Positions 44,752 to 54,606 are shown, counted from the stretch's first letter. The stretch: DNA of 64,000 nt from Phenylobacterium sp. J367 (GCF_024699985.1 NZ_JAJONA010000001.1:1736001-1800000), one strand, 5' to 3'. The notes: generated from the sequence alone by a model not told the origin. Numbers and translations are program-made.

Positions 44752-44756
44752 GCGCC

Positions 44757-45167
44757 TCAGCCCTCCGCCGGGGTGAAGAAGGGCAGGGTGATGTCGTCGT
44801 TCATCGCCTGGAACGTGACCTTCACCGGCATGTCGAGGGTCAGCGCCTCGGGCGTCTGCGGGCAGCCCACGATGTTGGTCATCATGGTCGGCCCCTCGGC
44901 CAGCTTCACGACCGCGATGGCGTAGGGCTCGGTCCCCATGTCGGGGCGCGGGCGCTGGTTGATCACATAGGACCAGAGCACGGCCTGGCCGCTGGCGGGG
45001 AACACCTCGACCTCGCGGCTGCCGCACTTCGGGCAGAAGGGCCGGGGCGGGAAATAGGCTTCGTTGTTGCAGGCGGCGCAGCGCTGCAGGCGAAGCTCGC
45101 CCGCCTTGCAGCCGTCCCAGAAATGCCGGGTCTCCGGCGTGGGTTCGGGCAGCATCCGTGGTGGCAT
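44757..45167 (-). CDS. DUF35 OB-fold protein with rubredoxin-like zinc ribbon (thiolase partner)
   Basis: A 136-residue protein. The zinc ribbon is RCAACNNEAYFPPRPFCPKCGS (two Cys-x2-Cys pairs, around residues 30-49), followed by an OB fold (VLWSYVINQRPRPDM, then PYAIAVVKLAEGPTMMTNIV). DUF35 proteins bind thiolase-like enzymes and stabilise or gate their active site. It is the first gene of a two-gene unit with the thiolase downstream. Upstream, the 182-base gap to the ArsR gene holds an inverted repeat. Confidence 0.92.
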   Translation of the reverse strand: MPPRMLPEPTPETRHFWDGCKAGELRLQRCAACNNEAYFPPRPFCPKCGSREVEVFPASGQAVLWSYVINQRPRPDMGTEPYAIAVVKLAEGPTMMTNIVGCPQTPEALTLDMPVKVTFQAMNDDITLPFFTPAEG

Positions 45168-45246
45168 GAAATCGTCCCTATGAAATTCGTTGTTCTGGAA
45201 TGTCCGGCAGCAAACCCGACCGGAGCGGGATTGTCACCACACACCG

Positions 45247-45344
45247 CTCATCCCGGCGAAAGCCGGGATCCAAGCCGAGTCTGTCGCTTTGGCGCGGCGG
45301 CGAAGTTCATAGGCCGATTGGACCCCGGCTTTCGCCGGGGCGAG
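45247..45344. repeat. Inverted pair of CGGCGAAAGCCG-type palindromic repeats
   Basis: Two 27-base copies in opposite orientation (45247-45273 and 45318-45344), each containing a small hairpin (ATCCCGGC-GAAA-GCCGGGAT; CCCCGGC-TTTC-GCCGGGG). They differ at three positions. The same core is nested in the repeat at 59211-59342, and a degenerate copy is at 34644-34668. It resembles a REP-type dispersed repeat. Confidence 0.75.
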
Positions 45345-45349
45345 CGGAA

Positions 45350-46030
45350 CTAGGGGATCCGGGCGAAGGTGCGCTCGAAGCTTACAAGGCCCGGCGCGCT
45401 GAACTGCACCACCCGTGTGCCCTCGATCCGCCGCGCCCAGCCCAGCGCGTAGATCCGCTGCAAGAGCCCAGCGCCCATGACGCCCGCCAGGTGGCTGCGC
45501 CGGACGCTCCAGTCGAGGCAGGCCTTGCAGAGCGGGCGCCGGCCGCGGTCGTCCAGCGCGACGCCGAACTCACGCGCGAAGCCCCGACCCTGGTCCGTCA
45601 GCGCCAGCGCGCCGTCGTGGTCGGCGATCCGCCCCTGGGCGATCAGGGCGTCCAGCATGGCGACCCCGGCGTCGCCCGCCAGGTGGTCGTAGCAGACGCG
45701 GGCCTTGCGGAGCGCCGGGTCCTTCGGCCCCGGCTGCGTCCGCTGGTGGCCGGCGCGGTCGGCCAGCCCGACGAGCTGCTCCATGGCCTCGGCCACGTCC
45801 TCGCCGGCGAGCGCGAAGTAGCTGTGGCGGCCCTGCCGGCGGCGGACGAGCAGCCCGCCGGCCTCCAGCTTCGCGAGGTGGCCGCTGGCGGTCTGGGCGG
45901 TGATCCCGGCCTCCCGGGCCAACTCGCCGGCCGTCAGCGCCTCGCCGCCGAGCAGGGCGGCCAGCATGTTGGCGCGCGCCGGCTCGCCCAGCAGGGCGGC
46001 GATGCGCGTGATGTCAGGCCCGAGCCGCAT
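45350..46030 (-). CDS. ArsR-family transcriptional regulator with extended C terminus
   Basis: A 226-residue regulator, longer than a typical ArsR (about 100). The winged helix is [40 protein letters not shown] and [20 protein letters not shown]. The extra domain has [20 protein letters not shown] and [20 protein letters not shown] with cysteines that could sense metal or redox state. It is divergent from the NIPSNAP-monooxygenase operon across 99 bases that contain a dyad, so that operon is its likely target. Confidence 0.9.
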   Translation of the reverse strand: MRLGPDITRIAALLGEPARANMLAALLGGEALTAGELAREAGITAQTASGHLAKLEAGGLLVRRRQGRHSYFALAGEDVAEAMEQLVGLADRAGHQRTQPGPKDPALRKARVCYDHLAGDAGVAMLDALIAQGRIADHDGALALTDQGRGFAREFGVALDDRGRRPLCKACLDWSVRRSHLAGVMGAGLLQRIYALGWARRIEGTRVVQFSAPGLVSFERTFARIP

Positions 46031-46062
46031 GCGCCCAGCCTAGCCGATCTTCGACGCCGACG

Positions 46063-46080
46063 CTTCGGTCGCGGCCGAAG
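46063..46080. promoter_or_regulatory. Dyad in the ArsR/NIPSNAP divergent region
   Basis: CTTCGG, six bases, CCGAAG, located centrally between the ArsR start (46030) and the NIPSNAP start (46130). A second, wider pair (CCTAGCCG at 46039-46046 and CGGCTAGG at 46098-46105) brackets it. Either could be the ArsR operator; this is inferred from position and symmetry only. Confidence 0.4.
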
Positions 46081-46129
46081 CATGCCGGCCCAGGGCGCGG
46101 CTAGGTCTCCCGCCAAAGGAGCCCGCGAC

Positions 46130-46439
46130 ATGACCGTGACCTGCTGCATCCGCTACGTGATCGACCCGTTCCAGCGCGACGCCTTCGAGGCCTATGCGAG
46201 GAACTGGCTGACCATCATCCCCGCCTGCGGCGGCGACCTCCTGGGATACTGGCTGCCGCACGAGGGGGACCAACGACGTGGCCCTGGCGCTGATCTCGTT
46301 CGAGAGCCTCGCGGCCTACGAAGCCTACCGCGCGCGCCTCAAGGCCGATCCCGCCGGCGCCGCCAACTTCCGCCTGGCGCAGGAGAGGCGCTTCATCCTC
46401 AGCGAGCGGCGGACCTTCCTGACCCCGGTGCGGCCGTGA
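46130..46439 (+). CDS. NIPSNAP-family protein (frame broken by one base)
   Basis: A 102-residue dimeric alpha-beta barrel type protein. The first frame gives [20 protein letters not shown] and [14 protein letters not shown]; removing one base from the five-G run 46264-46268 continues [20 protein letters not shown] and [16 protein letters not shown]. This is the NIPSNAP pattern. Its TGA overlaps the GTG of the next gene. Function of bacterial NIPSNAPs is poorly known; ferredoxin-like folds of this kind include small monooxygenases. Confidence 0.8.
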
Positions 46440-46771
46440 TCGCGGTGATCTTCGAGGCGACGCCCAGCGCCGCCGGTCGCGGGCGCTACCTGGAGCTGGC
46501 CGGCGGGCTGGCGGAGCGGCTGTCCGCCATGGACGGCTTCATCTCCGTGGAGCGGTTCGAGAGCCTGTCCACGCCCGGCAAGCTGCTCTCGCTGTCCTTC
46601 TGGCGCGACGAGGCGGCAGTGGCGGCCTGGCGCAACCTCCCCGAACACCGCGCCGCGCAGGCCGAGGGCCGGGCCGGCGTGTTCGCAGGCTATCGGCTGC
46701 GCATCGCCGCCGTGCTGCGCGACTACGGCCTGGACGCGCGCGCGGAGGCGCCGGCAGACTCGCCCCCATGA
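46436..46771 (+). CDS. Antibiotic biosynthesis monooxygenase (ABM)-like protein
   Basis: A 111-residue ferredoxin-like fold protein: [60 protein letters not shown]. The [11 protein letters not shown] helix and the length are typical of ABM-domain proteins (quinol or haem-type small monooxygenases). GTG at 46436 and TGA at 46771 overlap both neighbours by four bases, so it belongs to the operon divergent from the ArsR gene. Confidence 0.85.
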   Translation: MIAVIFEATPSAAGRGRYLELAGGLAERLSAMDGFISVERFESLSTPGKLLSLSFWRDEAAVAAWRNLPEHRAAQAEGRAGVFAGYRLRIAAVLRDYGLDARAEAPADSPP

Positions 46772-47187
46772 GCGATCCCTTCGACCTCCAGCGCTTCGTG
46801 GACGCCCAGGCCGGCGTCTACGACCAGGCGCTCGGCGAGCTGCGGGCGGCCGAGAAGCGCAGCCACTGGATGTGGTTCGTCTTCCCGCAGCTGGCGGCGC
46901 TCGGCCGCAGCCCGACGGCGCAGCATTTCGGGATCTCCGGCCTCGAGGAGGCGAGGGCCTATCTGGCGCATCCGGTGCTGGGGCCTAGGCTCGTCGCCTG
47001 CACGGCGGCGGTGAACGGGGTGCAAGGCCGCACGGCGCACGAGATCTTCGGCAGCCCGGACGACCTGAAGTTCCGCTCGTCCATGACGCTTTTCCAGGCC
47101 GCCGACCCCGCGCAGCCGGCGTTCGGCGAGGCGCTCGCGCGCTACTATGGCGGGCCGGATGCCGCGACCCTGACGCTGCTCGGCTAG
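46768..47187 (+). CDS. DUF1810-family protein
   Basis: A 139-residue soluble protein with the DUF1810 pattern: [76 protein letters not shown]. The HWMWFVFPQ segment is the family signature. Function unknown; the fold is a calpastatin-like helical bundle in some members. ATG at 46768 overlaps the ABM stop. Its stop shares CTAG with the convergent 127-residue gene. Confidence 0.92.
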   Translation: MSDPFDLQRFVDAQAGVYDQALGELRAAEKRSHWMWFVFPQLAALGRSPTAQHFGISGLEEARAYLAHPVLGPRLVACTAAVNGVQGRTAHEIFGSPDDLKFRSSMTLFQAADPAQPAFGEALARYYGGPDAATLTLLG

Positions 47188-47567
47188 ACCAGCGAGACCG
47201 ACAGCTTGCGGCGCTCCGTGCCGGCCCGCAGCTCGGTCCAGATGGCGTCCTGGCGCGCGGTGTCGCCGGCCGCCTCCGCCGCCGCCTGGGCGGCGATCAG
47301 CGAGGTCATGAGCCGGTCGTTCTCGGCCTTGAGCGCCGAGAGCCTGAGGTCGCCGTCCTCGCCCGCCTCGCCCAGCAGGGCGCGGACAGCGCGGTTCTCG
47401 GCGACGAGGTCGGCGGCCTGGCGGTCCCAGACCTCGGCGGCGAGGGTCATCAGCATGGCCTGGAGCGTCAGGTTGCTGGCCCGCTCGGCCGGCGGCGCAT
47501 CGGTCATGGCGTAGCGCATGGACAGCGCCGCCATCTCGGCCAGGACGGCGGGGACCGGCGGGTTCAT
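47184..47567 (-). CDS. Small helical protein coupled to the APH-like kinase (possible LvaB/DUF6285-like role)
   Basis: A 127-residue, largely helical protein (MNPPVPAVLAEMAALSMRYA, SNLTLQAMLMTLAAEVWDRQ, LRLSALKAENDRLMTSLIAA). No firm family assignment is possible. Its ATG overlaps the stop of the phosphotransferase gene (ATGA), so the two are made together. In the Pseudomonas levulinate pathway a small protein (LvaB) is encoded right after the APH-like kinase LvaA and boosts its activity; size and position match here, but sequence identity was not tested. Confidence 0.72.
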   Translation of the reverse strand: MNPPVPAVLAEMAALSMRYAMTDAPPAERASNLTLQAMLMTLAAEVWDRQAADLVAENRAVRALLGEAGEDGDLRLSALKAENDRLMTSLIAAQAAAEAAGDTARQDAIWTELRAGTERRKLSVSLV

Positions 47568-48583
47568 AGCTTGCCCATCACCTTCAGGATCGCCCGGTCC
47601 TGGGCGTTGATCAGCCACCAGGCGGGATAGATCATGATCGGCTCCCTGTTGCCGCCGTTCAGGAAGGCGCGGGCCGAGCCGACCCAGATCGCCTGGCCCT
47701 TCACGCAGTTGAACAACACCCACCAGTGGAGCGCCGCCGGATCGGCCCTGAGGCCGCTGGCCCGCGCCCAGATCGCCACCGCCTCGGCCTGCGGGATCAG
47801 CCCGCCCATCAGGTCCGGGCGGCCGAAGCCCCACACCGGATTGAAGCCCCAGGCCAGGTCCTCCAGCGGATCGCCCAGGTGGCACATCTCCCAGTCCAGC
47901 ACGCCGTGGATCTCGCCCCGCTCGTCGAACAGGTAGTTGCCGGTCCGGTAGTCGCCGTGGACGACGCTGAGCTTCCGGGCCGGCGGCGGCGGGTTGGCGC
48001 GCAGCCAGCGGATGGCGGCGCGGGTGATCGGCAGCGGCTCGGCCTCGTCGCGGTCGAGGGCGGCTTCCCAGTAATCGAGTTCCTTCGACCAGCAGGCATC
48101 GAGCGCCGGCGCCGGCATCACCTCCGTGAGGCCGAGCGCCTCCGGATCCGCCTTGGCGATCTCGCCCAGGATCGTCCACTTGCGCTCGGCGATCCGCGGC
48201 AGGACGGCGTCGTAGGCGCCCGACAGCAGCATCTGCGGCGAGGCCTGGAAGCCGGCCAGCTCCTCGGCGATGAAGAACGGGTGGTCGAGGGGGCCGCTCT
48301 CCTCCTCCAGCCACAGCATCTCCGGCACCGGCACCGCCGAGCCGTGGAAGGCGCGGTAGGCGGCGAACTCGATCCGCCGCTCGGTGTCGATCAGGCTGGC
48401 CGGCGGGTCGCGCCTGAGGATCATCCGCCGCTCGTGCGCCGTCCCGTCGTTCCAGCGGCAGACGAAGCGGTAGGTCTCCCGGCTCGCCCCGCCGGAGATC
48501 CGTTCCAGGCCCGAGACCTCGGCGGGACAGCCGAGCTGTTCCGAGACATAGGCCGCGACCCGCGGCTCCAGGGGATGGGTCAC
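47564..48583 (-). CDS. APH-family phosphotransferase (ACAD11/LvaA-like kinase)
   Basis: A 339-residue kinase-fold protein. ATP-binding region ISGGASRETYRFVCRW with the Lys/Arg strand MILRRDPP; catalytic loop VVHGDYRTGNYLFDERGE (Asp near residue 205); metal-binding LDWEMCHLGDPLEDLAW. This is the phosphotransferase branch fused to acyl-CoA dehydrogenase in ACAD10/11 and free-standing as LvaA, which phosphorylates hydroxyacyl-CoAs rather than antibiotics. GTG at 48583 overlaps the P450 stop and its own stop overlaps the 127-residue gene, giving a P450-kinase-small protein operon. Confidence 0.9.
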   Translation of the reverse strand: MTHPLEPRVAAYVSEQLGCPAEVSGLERISGGASRETYRFVCRWNDGTAHERRMILRRDPPASLIDTERRIEFAAYRAFHGSAVPVPEMLWLEEESGPLDHPFFIAEELAGFQASPQMLLSGAYDAVLPRIAERKWTILGEIAKADPEALGLTEVMPAPALDACWSKELDYWEAALDRDEAEPLPITRAAIRWLRANPPPPARKLSVVHGDYRTGNYLFDERGEIHGVLDWEMCHLGDPLEDLAWGFNPVWGFGRPDLMGGLIPQAEAVAIWARASGLRADPAALHWWVLFNCVKGQAIWVGSARAFLNGGNREPIMIYPAWWLINAQDRAILKVMGKL

Positions 48584-49878
48584 GCGAGCTCGAACTTGAT
48601 CGGCAGGCGCTTGGGGCCGTTGACGAACACCGCCTCGCTCATCGCCGGTTCGCCGTCGAGCTCCACCGACTTGATGCGCGGCAGCAGCTCTTCCCAGAGG
48701 ATCCGCATCTCCATCTTGGCCAGGTGCTGGCCGAGGCACAGGTGGGCCCCGTAGCCGAACGCCAGGTGCCGGTTCGGCCGGCGGTCGACGCGGAACAGGC
48801 CCGGGTCCTCGAACACCGCCTCGTCCCGGTTGCCGGACGCGTAGCAGAGCATGATCCAGTCGTCCTTGGCGACCTTGCGGCCGGCCACCTCGGTGTCCTC
48901 GGCGGCGGTGCGCATGAAGGTCTTCACCGGCGTCGTCCAGCGGATGCTCTCGTCCACCAGGCTGGGGATCAGCGCCGGGTCGGCCTTCACCTTGGCGAAC
49001 TCGCCGGGGTTCTGGGCCAGCGCCCACATGGCGCCGCCCGTGGACGACGAGGTGGTGTCGTGCCCGGCGGTGGCGACGATGATGTAGTAGCTCATCGCCT
49101 CCAGGTCGGAGAGCGGCTGGCCGTCCACCTGGCTGTTCGCGATCAGGCTGCCGAGGTCGTCCGACGGATGGGCCCGCTTATGCTCCGAGAAGCGCCGGTA
49201 GTAGTCGAAGAAGTCGGTGATCACCCCGAAGTCGAGCTGCCGCTCCTCCAGGGGCACGTCGGCCTGGGCCGCGGCGTCGCGGCCGAGCTCGGGGTCGGCG
49301 GCGCCGAAGATCTCCTGGGTGAGCTTCAGCATCCGGCCCTCGTCCTCCTCCGGTACGCCCATGATCGACATGATCACGTGCAGCGGGAAGTGCAGCGCCA
49401 CGTCCTTCACGAAGTCGCAGCGGCCGCCGGTGGCCAGCATCTTCTCGACCGCGCCCTTCGCGATCACCCGGATGCGGTCCTCCATGGCCCGCAGGTTCTG
49501 CGGCAGGAACCAGGCCTGGGTCAGCACCCGGTACTTCATGTGGTCCGGCTCATCCATGTGGATGAGGGTGCGCAGCAGGTGCGGGCTGCCGCCCATCATC
49601 TCGCGCACCTTGCGGTCGGCGACCTGGGAGGTCAGCACGGGGCTCCGCGCGCCGTTCAGGAACAGGCTGTTCTGCCGGCTGATCTCGAGGATGTCCGCGT
49701 GCCGGGTGGCGACCCAGAAGGGATCGACGCCCTCCACGTCGGCGACCCCGAACGGCTCGTTCTTCCGGAGCCAGCGGTAGGCCTCGTGGATGCGGCCGTC
49801 GGCGTAGGCCTTGGGGTCCACGAGCTGGAAGGCCACATCCAGCGGAATGCGGTGATCCGCGGCGCTCATCACGCTCAT
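48580..49878 (-). CDS. Cytochrome P450
   Basis: A 432-residue soluble bacterial P450. The I-helix oxygen-activation motif is IIVATAGHDTTSSSTGGAM, the ExxR motif sits in VDESIRWTTPVKTFMRTA (E-S-I-R), and the haem-binding Cys is in FGYGAHLCLGQHLAKMEMR. The pattern LFLNGARSPVLTS and HMDEPDHMKYRVLTQAW resembles P450s of the CYP125/CYP142-like and terpenoid-hydroxylating groups. ATG at 49878 has GAAGG upstream; ATG 49869 is an alternative. It is coupled to the kinase gene. No ferredoxin gene is adjacent. It is divergent from the unknown gene at 50017. Confidence 0.94.
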   Translation of the reverse strand: MSVMSAADHRIPLDVAFQLVDPKAYADGRIHEAYRWLRKNEPFGVADVEGVDPFWVATRHADILEISRQNSLFLNGARSPVLTSQVADRKVREMMGGSPHLLRTLIHMDEPDHMKYRVLTQAWFLPQNLRAMEDRIRVIAKGAVEKMLATGGRCDFVKDVALHFPLHVIMSIMGVPEEDEGRMLKLTQEIFGAADPELGRDAAAQADVPLEERQLDFGVITDFFDYYRRFSEHKRAHPSDDLGSLIANSQVDGQPLSDLEAMSYYIIVATAGHDTTSSSTGGAMWALAQNPGEFAKVKADPALIPSLVDESIRWTTPVKTFMRTAAEDTEVAGRKVAKDDWIMLCYASGNRDEAVFEDPGLFRVDRRPNRHLAFGYGAHLCLGQHLAKMEMRILWEELLPRIKSVELDGEPAMSEAVFVNGPKRLPIKFELA

Positions 49879-50016
49879 CGGCCTTCGCGCCTCCCGGATG
49901 CACGGGAGCACGCCTCCCTTGTCTTCTCGTTGCGGCAACTTTGATACTCGCGCCCCGCAAGCCGCAAGACTGACCAAGCGTAAGGTGGGCCAGCAGGTGG
50001 TCCAGGGAGGACATCC

Positions 50017-51090
50017 ATGCTGACCAAGGGCGACGACTACCCGATCCACCAGACGCCGGAGCCGATCGCCTATGCGGGCTCGGACCGGAATTTCTACGAC
50101 CGCTACTTCTTCAACGGCTATTCGCCGGACGGGCGGGATTTCTTCGCCGTCGCCTTCGGGGTCTATCCGGCGCTGAACGTCGCCGACGCCCACTTCTCGG
50201 TGATCCGCGGCGGGACCCAGCACTGCCTGCACGCCTCGCGCATCCTGAACATGGAGCGCATGGACCTGACGGTGGGCCCGGTCTCCATCGAGATCCTCGA
50301 ACCCCTGCAGAAGCTCCGCGTGACCGTCGCCGGCGAGGGCCTCTCCGCCGACCTGGTGTTCGAGGGCCGCGCCTTCCCGATCGAGGAGCCGCGCTTCGTG
50401 AAGCGGAATGGCCCCCGGCTGTTCATGGACTACACGCGGCTGACCCAGAACGTCCGCATCTCGGGCTGGATCGAGGTGGACGGCCAGCGCCAGGCGCTCT
50501 CCGGCTGGACCGGCTCGCGCGACCGCTCCTGGGGCATCCGCCCGGTCGGCGCGCCCGACACCCAGCCGACGCCGGGCGCCTCCCTGATGAGCTTCTTCTG
50601 GCAGTGGACGCCGGTGAATTTCGAGGACCGCAGCGTCTTCTTCCACATCAACGCCGACCCCGACGGCACGGCCTGGAACACCCGCGCGGTGATCCTCCCC
50701 GACGGCGCCGGCGAGGGCGGCGGCTGGCACGCCGAGGCGCCGCGCATGGAGGACGTCGACCTGATCCCCGGCACGCGCCACGCGAAGGGCGGGACCCTGA
50801 AGATCCCGCTCCTCCAGGGCGAGGCGACGGTGAAGTTCGAGCCGGTCACCACCTTCCTGATGCGCGGCATCGGCTACGGCGGCGAGTGGCGCCACGGCGC
50901 GCTCAAGGGCGAACTCGCCGTCGCCCGCGAGGACATCGACCTGGCTTCCGTCGACATGGCGGCGATGGAGAACCTGCACATCCAGGCGGTCAGCAAGGCG
51001 ACCTACGAGGCCCCCGGCGAGGCCGCCCAACAAGGCGTCGGCGTGTTCGAACAGCTGATCCTCGGGCCCTATCGGCCGTACGGGCTGTAG
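50017..51090 (+). CDS. Unknown 357-residue protein, possible lipocalin-like/CrtC-like beta fold
   Basis: A soluble protein, rich in beta strands and aromatic residues: DRYFFNGYSPDGRDFFAVAF, SGWIEVDGQRQALSGWTGSR, DRSWGIRPVG, FFWQWTPVNFEDRSVFFHIN. The GSRDRSWGIRP motif and the two-lobed layout recall carotenoid 1,2-hydratase/AttH-type double lipocalin folds, but no family is claimed. ATG at 50017 has GGGAGGACATCC upstream. It is divergent from the P450 operon across 138 bases; a role in the same terpenoid-, steroid- or fatty-acid-like pathway is plausible from context only. Confidence 0.75.
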   Translation: MLTKGDDYPIHQTPEPIAYAGSDRNFYDRYFFNGYSPDGRDFFAVAFGVYPALNVADAHFSVIRGGTQHCLHASRILNMERMDLTVGPVSIEILEPLQKLRVTVAGEGLSADLVFEGRAFPIEEPRFVKRNGPRLFMDYTRLTQNVRISGWIEVDGQRQALSGWTGSRDRSWGIRPVGAPDTQPTPGASLMSFFWQWTPVNFEDRSVFFHINADPDGTAWNTRAVILPDGAGEGGGWHAEAPRMEDVDLIPGTRHAKGGTLKIPLLQGEATVKFEPVTTFLMRGIGYGGEWRHGALKGELAVAREDIDLASVDMAAMENLHIQAVSKATYEAPGEAAQQGVGVFEQLILGPYRPYGL

Positions 51091-51098
51091 CGCTGTAA

Positions 51099-51216
51099 CC
51101 CTCTCCCTACCCTCTCCCTCTCCGCTTCGCGGGGGGAGAGGAGTGGTGCTCTGAGGCCTGCGCCATCACCTCCTCTCCCCCGGGCGAAGCCCGAGAGGGA
51201 GAGGGTAGGGAGAGGG
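51099..51216. repeat. Inverted repeat with 24-base perfect arms, copy 1
   Basis: The arms at 51099-51122 and 51193-51216 (beginning CCCTCTCCCTACCC) are perfect complements. Between them are two smaller hairpins (CTTCGCGGGGGGAGAGG and CCCGGGCGAAGCCCG). It lies between the convergent unknown gene and tadC and could end transcripts from both sides. The same arms occur at 59213-59340. Confidence 0.8.
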
Positions 51217-51234
51217 CCTTTCGCCGCCCGGCCC

Positions 51235-52194
51235 CTACTGCGCCCCGAACACCTGCATCATCCGCGCGACCGCCGGGAGCATCAGGGCGCCCAGCAGGCA
51301 GGGGAAGATGAACAGGATCAGCGGCACGGTCAGCTTGGCCGAGAGCGCCAGCGCCTTCTCCTCGGCCCTGAGCATCCGCTTGGCCCGCAGGTCCTGCGAG
51401 AAGACCGACAGGGTCTCGCCGAGGCTGGTGCCCATCTCCTCGGCCTGCCGCAGCATGGTGGCGAGCGCGCGGGCGTCCTCGATGCCGAGGCGGTCGGCAA
51501 ACGCGGTCCAGGCGTCCTTGCGGGCCCGGCCGGCGCGCAGCTCCAGCACCAGGAAGCGCAGGTGCACGGTGAGCGTCGGATAGCGCCGGGCGAGTTCGTC
51601 CGTCACCCGGCTCACTGAGGCGTCCAGGCTGAGGCCCGCCTCCACCGAGGCGACCAGCAGGTCGAGGAGGTCGGGGAAGCCCTCGGCGTACTCGCGCTCG
51701 CGGGTCGCCTTGCGGGTCTTCAGGACCTGGTCCGGGCCCATGATGGCGAGGCCCGAGAGCACGCAGGCGACGATCAGCCCGCCCATGCCCGCCTGGCCGC
51801 CGACGATCATCGGCAGGGTCAGCACCACGCCGACCGTGGCGACGACCAGGGCCGCGGCCTTGACGCCCAGGTAGATGACCGGCGCCTCGCGGTTGTAGAA
51901 GCCCGCCTGCATCAGCCGCGAGCGGAGCAGCGAGAGCTTCGCCGGGTCGCGCACCGCGCTCTGCTGGCCGAGCCGGCGGACCGTGTCGAGCAACTGGCCG
52001 CCGATCGCGCCGGCGGTCTTCGGCGCCTCGACGACGGAGGCCGGGCCGCCCGCGGGGGCCGCCGCGAACCGCAGCTTGCGCACCGCGCGCAGGCGGAACT
52101 CCACCGCCGCGATCCAGGCCGCGCCGCCCAGCGCGCCCAGCACCAGCACGAGGCCGGCGATCCAGATGAGGGTCTGAAGCTGATCGAGGGTCAT
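51235..52194 (-). CDS. tadC: Tad pilus inner-membrane protein TadC/CpaH
   Basis: A 319-residue type II secretion F-domain protein. Helices at the N terminus (LIWIAGLVLVLGALGGAAWI), middle (AALVVATVGVVLTLPMIVGG) and C terminus (KLTVPLILFIFPCLLGALML) surround the cytoplasmic T2SSF domain (FPDLLDLLVASVEAGLSLDA, TMLRQAEEMGTSLGETLSVF). With TadB it forms the platform of the Flp/Tad pilus. It is last in the operon, four bases downstream of tadB. Confidence 0.94.
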   Translation of the reverse strand: MTLDQLQTLIWIAGLVLVLGALGGAAWIAAVEFRLRAVRKLRFAAAPAGGPASVVEAPKTAGAIGGQLLDTVRRLGQQSAVRDPAKLSLLRSRLMQAGFYNREAPVIYLGVKAAALVVATVGVVLTLPMIVGGQAGMGGLIVACVLSGLAIMGPDQVLKTRKATREREYAEGFPDLLDLLVASVEAGLSLDASVSRVTDELARRYPTLTVHLRFLVLELRAGRARKDAWTAFADRLGIEDARALATMLRQAEEMGTSLGETLSVFSQDLRAKRMLRAEEKALALSAKLTVPLILFIFPCLLGALMLPAVARMMQVFGAQ

Positions 52195-52198
52195 GGGA

Positions 52199-53151
52199 TC
52201 AAAGCCGCATGTCGATCATGCGCCGCATGACCATGTTGCCGACGAACATCCAGAAGCCGAGCACGCCCAGGCCGATCTGGACGACCCGCTCGCCGATCAC
52301 GTCGCCGTAGAAGTTGGGCGAGGTGATCATGATGAAGCCCAGCGCGATGAACGGCGCGGCCGTCAGGATCATCGCCGAGGCGCGGCCCTCGGCCGATGCC
52401 GCCTTGATCTTCAGGCGCATCTTGTGCCGCTCGCGCACGGTGTTGGCGTTGAGCTTGAGGAGGCCGGTCAGGTTGCCGCCGGTCCCCGCCTGCAGGCGTA
52501 TGGTGGCGGCGAAGAGGTCGACGTCCGGGTGCTGGCATCGCTCGGCCATTCGCTCGACGGCCTGCTCCAGGGTCGCGCCATAGGCGATCTCGTCGGCGGC
52601 CATGCCGAACTCGGTGCCCACGGGGTCGCCCATCTCGCGGCCGACCAGCGCGATGGCGGTCGGCACCGGGTGGCCGGCCTCCAGGCTGCGGACGATGATG
52701 TCGAGCGCCTGGGGAAGCTGGAAGCCCAGCTTCTTGGCCCGGTCCGTGGCCATGTGCTTCAGCCAGACGAACGGCCCGCCGACCCCGGCGATCACGGCGA
52801 CCGGCAGGGCCAGCAGGTACTGCTTGGTGAGGATCGCGACGCAGAGCCCGGCGGTCACGCCGCCGGCGGTCGACATCAGGATCCACTTCTTCGGTTCGTA
52901 CTTCACGCCCGACGCGACGATCAGGTCGGACAGCCACTTCAGCCGCTCGCCCTTCTTGCCCTCGGCCGAGAGGCCCCGCTGCTTGCGGAGCTCCATGACC
53001 AGCGCCGACACCCCGTCCACCTTCTCGGCGACCTTCAGCCGCGCGTTCAGCTTGCGCTTCTGGGTCGCCACGGTGGCGAGGCCGATGGCCGCCTGGGCGG
53101 CGGTGAACACCGCCGCGAAGACCAGCACCAGGAACGCGATCTGTCCGAGGC

Positions 53152-53158
<7 letters not shown>
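52199..53158 (-). CDS. tadB: Tad pilus inner-membrane protein TadB/CpaG
   Basis: A 319-residue T2SSF protein: N-terminal helix (GQIAFLVLVFAAVFTAAQAA), paired helices (AILTKQYLLALPVAVIAGVG), the F domain (LPQALDIIVRSLEAGHPVPT, ATIRLQAGTGGNLTGLLKLN) and a C-terminal helix (IGLGVLGFWMFVGNMVM). GTG at 53158 lies seven bases inside the end of cpaF. It partners with TadC to anchor the ATPase and pilin. Confidence 0.94.

Positions 53159-54606
<1,448 letters not shown>

Noticed and set aside
47564..48583. Aminoglycoside resistance gene
   Set aside because: The APH fold is present, but sequence features (LDWEMCHLGDPLEDLAW) and the P450 context match the acyl-CoA-linked kinase branch rather than antibiotic kinases.
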